Positions 5,258 to 7,550 of a stretch of DNA of 7,550 bases are shown here, in pieces. A model generated the notes under the pieces. The model was not told where the DNA came from and searched no databases. It was given only the letters and a program-made list of their open reading frames with translations. Source of the DNA: JAAZIN01 sp964441025 (GTDB lineage: Bacteria; Bacillota; Dethiobacteria; DTU022); the NCBI GenBank assembly GCA_964441025.1, contig CAYTXG010000033.1:1-7550 (forward strand). The letters run 5' to 3'. Numbering within the stretch: position 1 is the first letter of the stretch; the number at the start of each line of letters is the position of its first letter. A program made the translations under genes and the position numbers.

Positions 5258-6946
5258 ATGTTGAGCGGCCTGGAGTGGTGGAAGAAAGCCGTATTTTACC
5301 AGATCTATCCTCGCAGCTTCAAGGACAGCAACGGCGACGGCATCGGCGACCTGGCGGGGATCATTGAGAAGCTCGACTACCTCAATGACGGCACCCCTGC
5401 TTCGCTGGGCATTGACGCCGTCTGGTTCAGCCCCTTTTTCACGAGCCCCGAGTACGACTTCGGCTACGATGTTTCCGACTACTGCGATATAGATCCCCGC
5501 TTCGGTTCCCTGCAGGATTTTGACCGCCTTGTTGCCGAAGCCCACCGCCGCGGCATCAGGGTAATGCTCGACCTGGTGGTGAATCACAGTTCCCATGAGC
5601 ACCCCTGGTTCAAGGAGTCGCGTTCCTCCAGGGACAACCCGAAACGGGACTGGTACATCTGGCGCGACGGCGTGGGGCCGCGCCGCAGGCCCCCCAACAA
5701 CTGGCGCAACAACTTCTTCGGGCCCGCCTGGAGCTGGGATGAGGCTACAGAGCAGTACTACCTGCATTCTTTCCTGCCCCAGCAGCCCGATCTGAACTGG
5801 TTCAACCCCGAGGTGCGCCGTGCCGTTGATGATGTGGTCCGCTTCTGGCTCGATCGCGGCGCCGACGGCTTTCGCCTCGATGTGGCCCATATCTACTGCA
5901 AGGATGAGCAGTTCCGCTCCAACCCGCCCTTTTACCGCCGCAAAAGAGTGGACCAGGCCATGCCCAGCGGCGACAGGGCGCTGCTGATGAACCTTTTTCA
6001 TATCTTCGGCCTGCCCGAGCTCCAGGTGCGGCAGTACAACCAGCACCACCCCGAAACGCACCGCATCCTGCAGGAGTTTCGCCGGACCCTGGACTGCTAT
6101 CCGGAGAAGACCGGCATCGGCGAGATATTGAGCGAGGATCCGCGCATTGTCGCCTCCTACTATGGCCTGGCCGGCGATGAGCTGCATATGAACTTCTATT
6201 TCGATCTGACCCACTGCCGCTGGAAGGCGGGCGCTTTCCGGCGCTGCGTGGAGCGGTGGGAGCAGCTGCTCCCCGCCGAAGCCTGGCCCGCCTATACCTT
6301 CAGCAATCATGATATCGTCCGCGCCGTCAGCCGCTACGGCGGGGGGGAGCATGCTGAAAAAAGGGCACGCCTGCTGGCCATGCTGCTGCTGACGCTGCGG
6401 GGGACCCCCTTTATCTATTACGGCGAGGAGATCGGGATGCGCGAGGCGCCGCTGCCGCGGCGGCTGCTGCAGGATCCGGTGGGGCGGCGGTGGTACCCCT
6501 TCCACCGCGGGCGCGACGGCTGCCGCACCCCCATGCAGTGGGCGCCCGGGCCCGGCGCAGGTTTTACCTCCGGCAAGCCCTGGCTGCCGCCGGGGCCGGG
6601 GGCGGAGCGCTACAATGTGGCCTCTCAGGAGGGGGATCCCGCATCGCTGCTCAGCTTTTACCGGAGGATGATCCGGCTGCGCAAGGAGCTGCCCGCCCTT
6701 GTGGCGGGGGGTTACCGCAGTGTGGTGGAGGGTGTTCCCGGCGATTGCTATCTCTACGTGCGCCAGCGGGAGGAGCAGAGGCTTCTGGCGGCTCTCAATT
6801 TTTCCGCCCGCCGGCAGGAATTCAGCCTGCCCGCCCTGCTTGAGCCGGCCCGGCTGCTCATCTCCACCGATCCGCACCGTCCTGTGGGAACGCCGGGCAA
6901 AGCACTGGTGCTGGCCCCCTATGAAGGCTGCCTCCTGGAATCGTAG
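5258..6946 (+). CDS. GH13-family alpha-glucosidase (oligo-1,6-glucosidase-like)
   Basis: A 562-residue cytoplasmic enzyme (no signal peptide) that would release glucose from the non-reducing end of short alpha-glucans. The (beta/alpha)8 GH13 domain starts at WWKKAVFYQIYPRSF (7-21), followed by a metal-binding loop DSNGDGIGD 23-31. Conserved regions: DLVVNH 105-110, QPDLNW 176-181, GFRLDVA 204-210 with nucleophile D208, IGE 287-289 with acid/base E289, and SNHD 349-352 with D352. The GTPFIYYGEEIGM block is at 382-394, and a C-terminal beta domain covers about 480-562. Val209 after the nucleophile is the residue linked in this family to alpha-1,6 activity (isomaltose, panose), so oligo-1,6-glucosidase activity is favoured over maltase, but the exact specificity is uncertain. 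The start is ATG at 5258 from the ribosome binding site. The gene is GC-rich, transcribed divergently from the signalling operon, and has no sugar-transport or regulator neighbour in view. Its last two codons and stop lie in a repeat copy. Confidence 0.93.
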   Translation: MLSGLEWWKKAVFYQIYPRSFKDSNGDGIGDLAGIIEKLDYLNDGTPASLGIDAVWFSPFFTSPEYDFGYDVSDYCDIDPRFGSLQDFDRLVAEAHRRGIRVMLDLVVNHSSHEHPWFKESRSSRDNPKRDWYIWRDGVGPRRRPPNNWRNNFFGPAWSWDEATEQYYLHSFLPQQPDLNWFNPEVRRAVDDVVRFWLDRGADGFRLDVAHIYCKDEQFRSNPPFYRRKRVDQAMPSGDRALLMNLFHIFGLPELQVRQYNQHHPETHRILQEFRRTLDCYPEKTGIGEILSEDPRIVASYYGLAGDELHMNFYFDLTHCRWKAGAFRRCVERWEQLLPAEAWPAYTFSNHDIVRAVSRYGGGEHAEKRARLLAMLLLTLRGTPFIYYGEEIGMREAPLPRRLLQDPVGRRWYPFHRGRDGCRTPMQWAPGPGAGFTSGKPWLPPGPGAERYNVASQEGDPASLLSFYRRMIRLRKELPALVAGGYRSVVEGVPGDCYLYVRQREEQRLLAALNFSARRQEFSLPALLEPARLLISTDPHRPVGTPGKALVLAPYEGCLLES

Positions 6947-7260
6947 GGGGTTCCATTCCAGTGGTATGCGCATGGAACGTAATCGTATGGTCGGGGTTCC
7001 ATCCCCGCCCGCATACCCCCGCGGTATGCGCACCGGATGTAACCGCATGGCCGGGGTTCCACCCCCGCCCGCATACCCCCGCGGGATGCATAACGAATGT
7101 AACCGCATGGGCGGGGTTCCACCCGCGCCCGTGGTGTTCCACCCGCGCGGTATGCGCAACGAATGTAATCGTAGGGGCGGGGTTCCATCCCCGCCCGCAT
7201 ACCCCCGCGGGATGCATAACGAATGTAATCGTAGGGGCGGGGTTCCACCCCCGCCCGCAT

Positions 7261-7342
7261 ACCGGATGTAACCGCATGGCCGGGGTTCCACCCCCGCCCG
7301 CAAACGGATGTAACCGCATGGTCGGGGTTCCATCCCCGCCCG
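7261..7342 (+). repeat. First copy of an exact 82-bp direct duplication within the array
   Basis: Bases 7261-7342 match 7423-7504 exactly at an offset of 162 (60+60+42). The block spans a pair of units joined by the short 42-bp spacing. Confidence 0.88.
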
Positions 7343-7422
7343 CATACCCGCGCGGTATGCATAACGAATGTAATTGTAGGGGCGGGGTTCCATCCCCGCC
7401 CGCATACCCCCGTGGTATGCGC

Positions 7423-7504
7423 ACCGGATGTAACCGCATGGCCGGGGTTCCACCCCCGCCCGCAAACGGATGTAACCGCATGGTCGGGGTTCCATCCCCG
7501 CCCG
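7423..7504 (+). repeat. Second copy of the exact 82-bp direct duplication
   Basis: Identical to 7261-7342. The match breaks at 7505 (T in place of C), where the array decays into unique sequence. Confidence 0.88.
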
Positions 7505-7516
7505 TGCACCGTATGT

Positions 7517-7550
7517 TTTGAATAACAAAAAACGGATAACCGGAAATGGA
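7517..7550. other. Unique AT-rich sequence after the repeat array
   Basis: Thirty-four AT-rich bases follow the array. I see no terminator, promoter or gene start in them. Confidence 0.4.

Larger units (their letters stand above)
6939..7516 (+). repeat. Tandem array of GC-rich double-hairpin repeats (about ten copies plus truncated ends)
   Basis: The core GGGGTTCCA occurs at 6993, 7053, 7113, 7179, 7239, 7282, 7324, 7384, 7444 and 7486, giving spacings of 60, 60, 66, 60, 43, 42, 60, 60 and 42. Each unit reads about TGTAAYCGYAKGG, then a hairpin with arms GGGCGGGG and CCCCGCCC around a TTCCAY loop. Long units add a second hairpin, GCATACC and GGTATGC around CCCGC, seen at 7011-7029, 7342-7360 and 7402-7420, with one-mismatch forms at 7071-7089 and 7197-7215. 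Short units lack this second hairpin. Three copies with TAGGGGCG (7175, 7235, 7380) have a perfect 8-bp first stem; copies with ATGGYCG have one mismatch. Truncated copies lie at both ends. These resemble REP/BIME- or MITE-like intergenic hairpin repeats. A role in mRNA 3'-end protection or in transposition is inference only. Confidence 0.9.

Noticed and set aside
6939..7516. CRISPR array
   Set aside because: The intervals between cores are themselves near-identical repeats with no unique spacers, the unit is 60 or 42 bp with internal hairpins, and no cas gene is in view.
7486..7520. Rho-independent terminator at the end of the array
   Set aside because: The last GC hairpin is not followed by a T-run directly after the stem; the TTTT at 7515-7518 is about 13 bases away and short.
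6858..7521. Several 186-207 codon open frames on both strands in the repeat array, with Pro/Gly/His-rich repetitive peptides
   Set aside because: The same repeat reads open in several frames on both strands, none has a ribosome binding site, and the frame shifts at the 43-bp interval. These are translations of a nucleotide repeat, not a repeat protein.
5228..7528. A 766-codon open frame on the minus strand across the GH13 gene and the repeat array
   Set aside because: It lies antisense to a GH13 gene with every family motif intact, has no recognisable domain, and stays open because of GC-rich codon bias and because most repeat spacings are multiples of three.

Overview
The window looks like part of a bacterial chromosome, most likely a Bacillota (Firmicutes) anaerobe of clostridial type. 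This is inferred from AGGAGG-type ribosome binding sites, GTG starts, a sigma-A-like TTGACA box, and an FHA/PP2C/zinc-ribbon-kinase gene set of a kind I associate with clostridia. The species cannot be named from the sequence.

Left and centre (1 to about 5040, minus strand): six genes all point left and probably form one operon. In transcription order they are: a PP2C phosphatase with a basic N-terminus; a membrane-anchored trypsin-like (HtrA/S1C-type) protease with a cytoplasmic FHA domain; a second PP2C phosphatase; a soluble FHA protein with an N-terminal zinc ribbon; a membrane protein with two extracytoplasmic Big2 (Ig-like) domains and a cytoplasmic FHA domain; and the first 18 codons of a protein that starts like a zinc-ribbon Ser/Thr protein kinase and is cut by the window edge. 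A candidate promoter lies at 5010-5040. The set reads as a phospho-Ser/Thr circuit: a kinase writes, two PP2Cs erase, and three FHA proteins read. Two of the readers cross the membrane, so an intracellular phosphorylation state could be linked to an extracytoplasmic protease and an Ig-like surface protein.

Right (5258-6946, plus strand): a divergently transcribed cytoplasmic GH13 alpha-glucosidase with an intact catalytic triad. It has no evident functional link to the operon.

Far right (6939-7516): an array of about ten GC-rich hairpin repeats at 60-bp or 42-bp spacing, with a truncated copy at the GH13 end that supplies that gene's stop codon. Open frames across the array on both strands are translation artefacts of the repeat. 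Nothing is recognisable in the last 34 bases.
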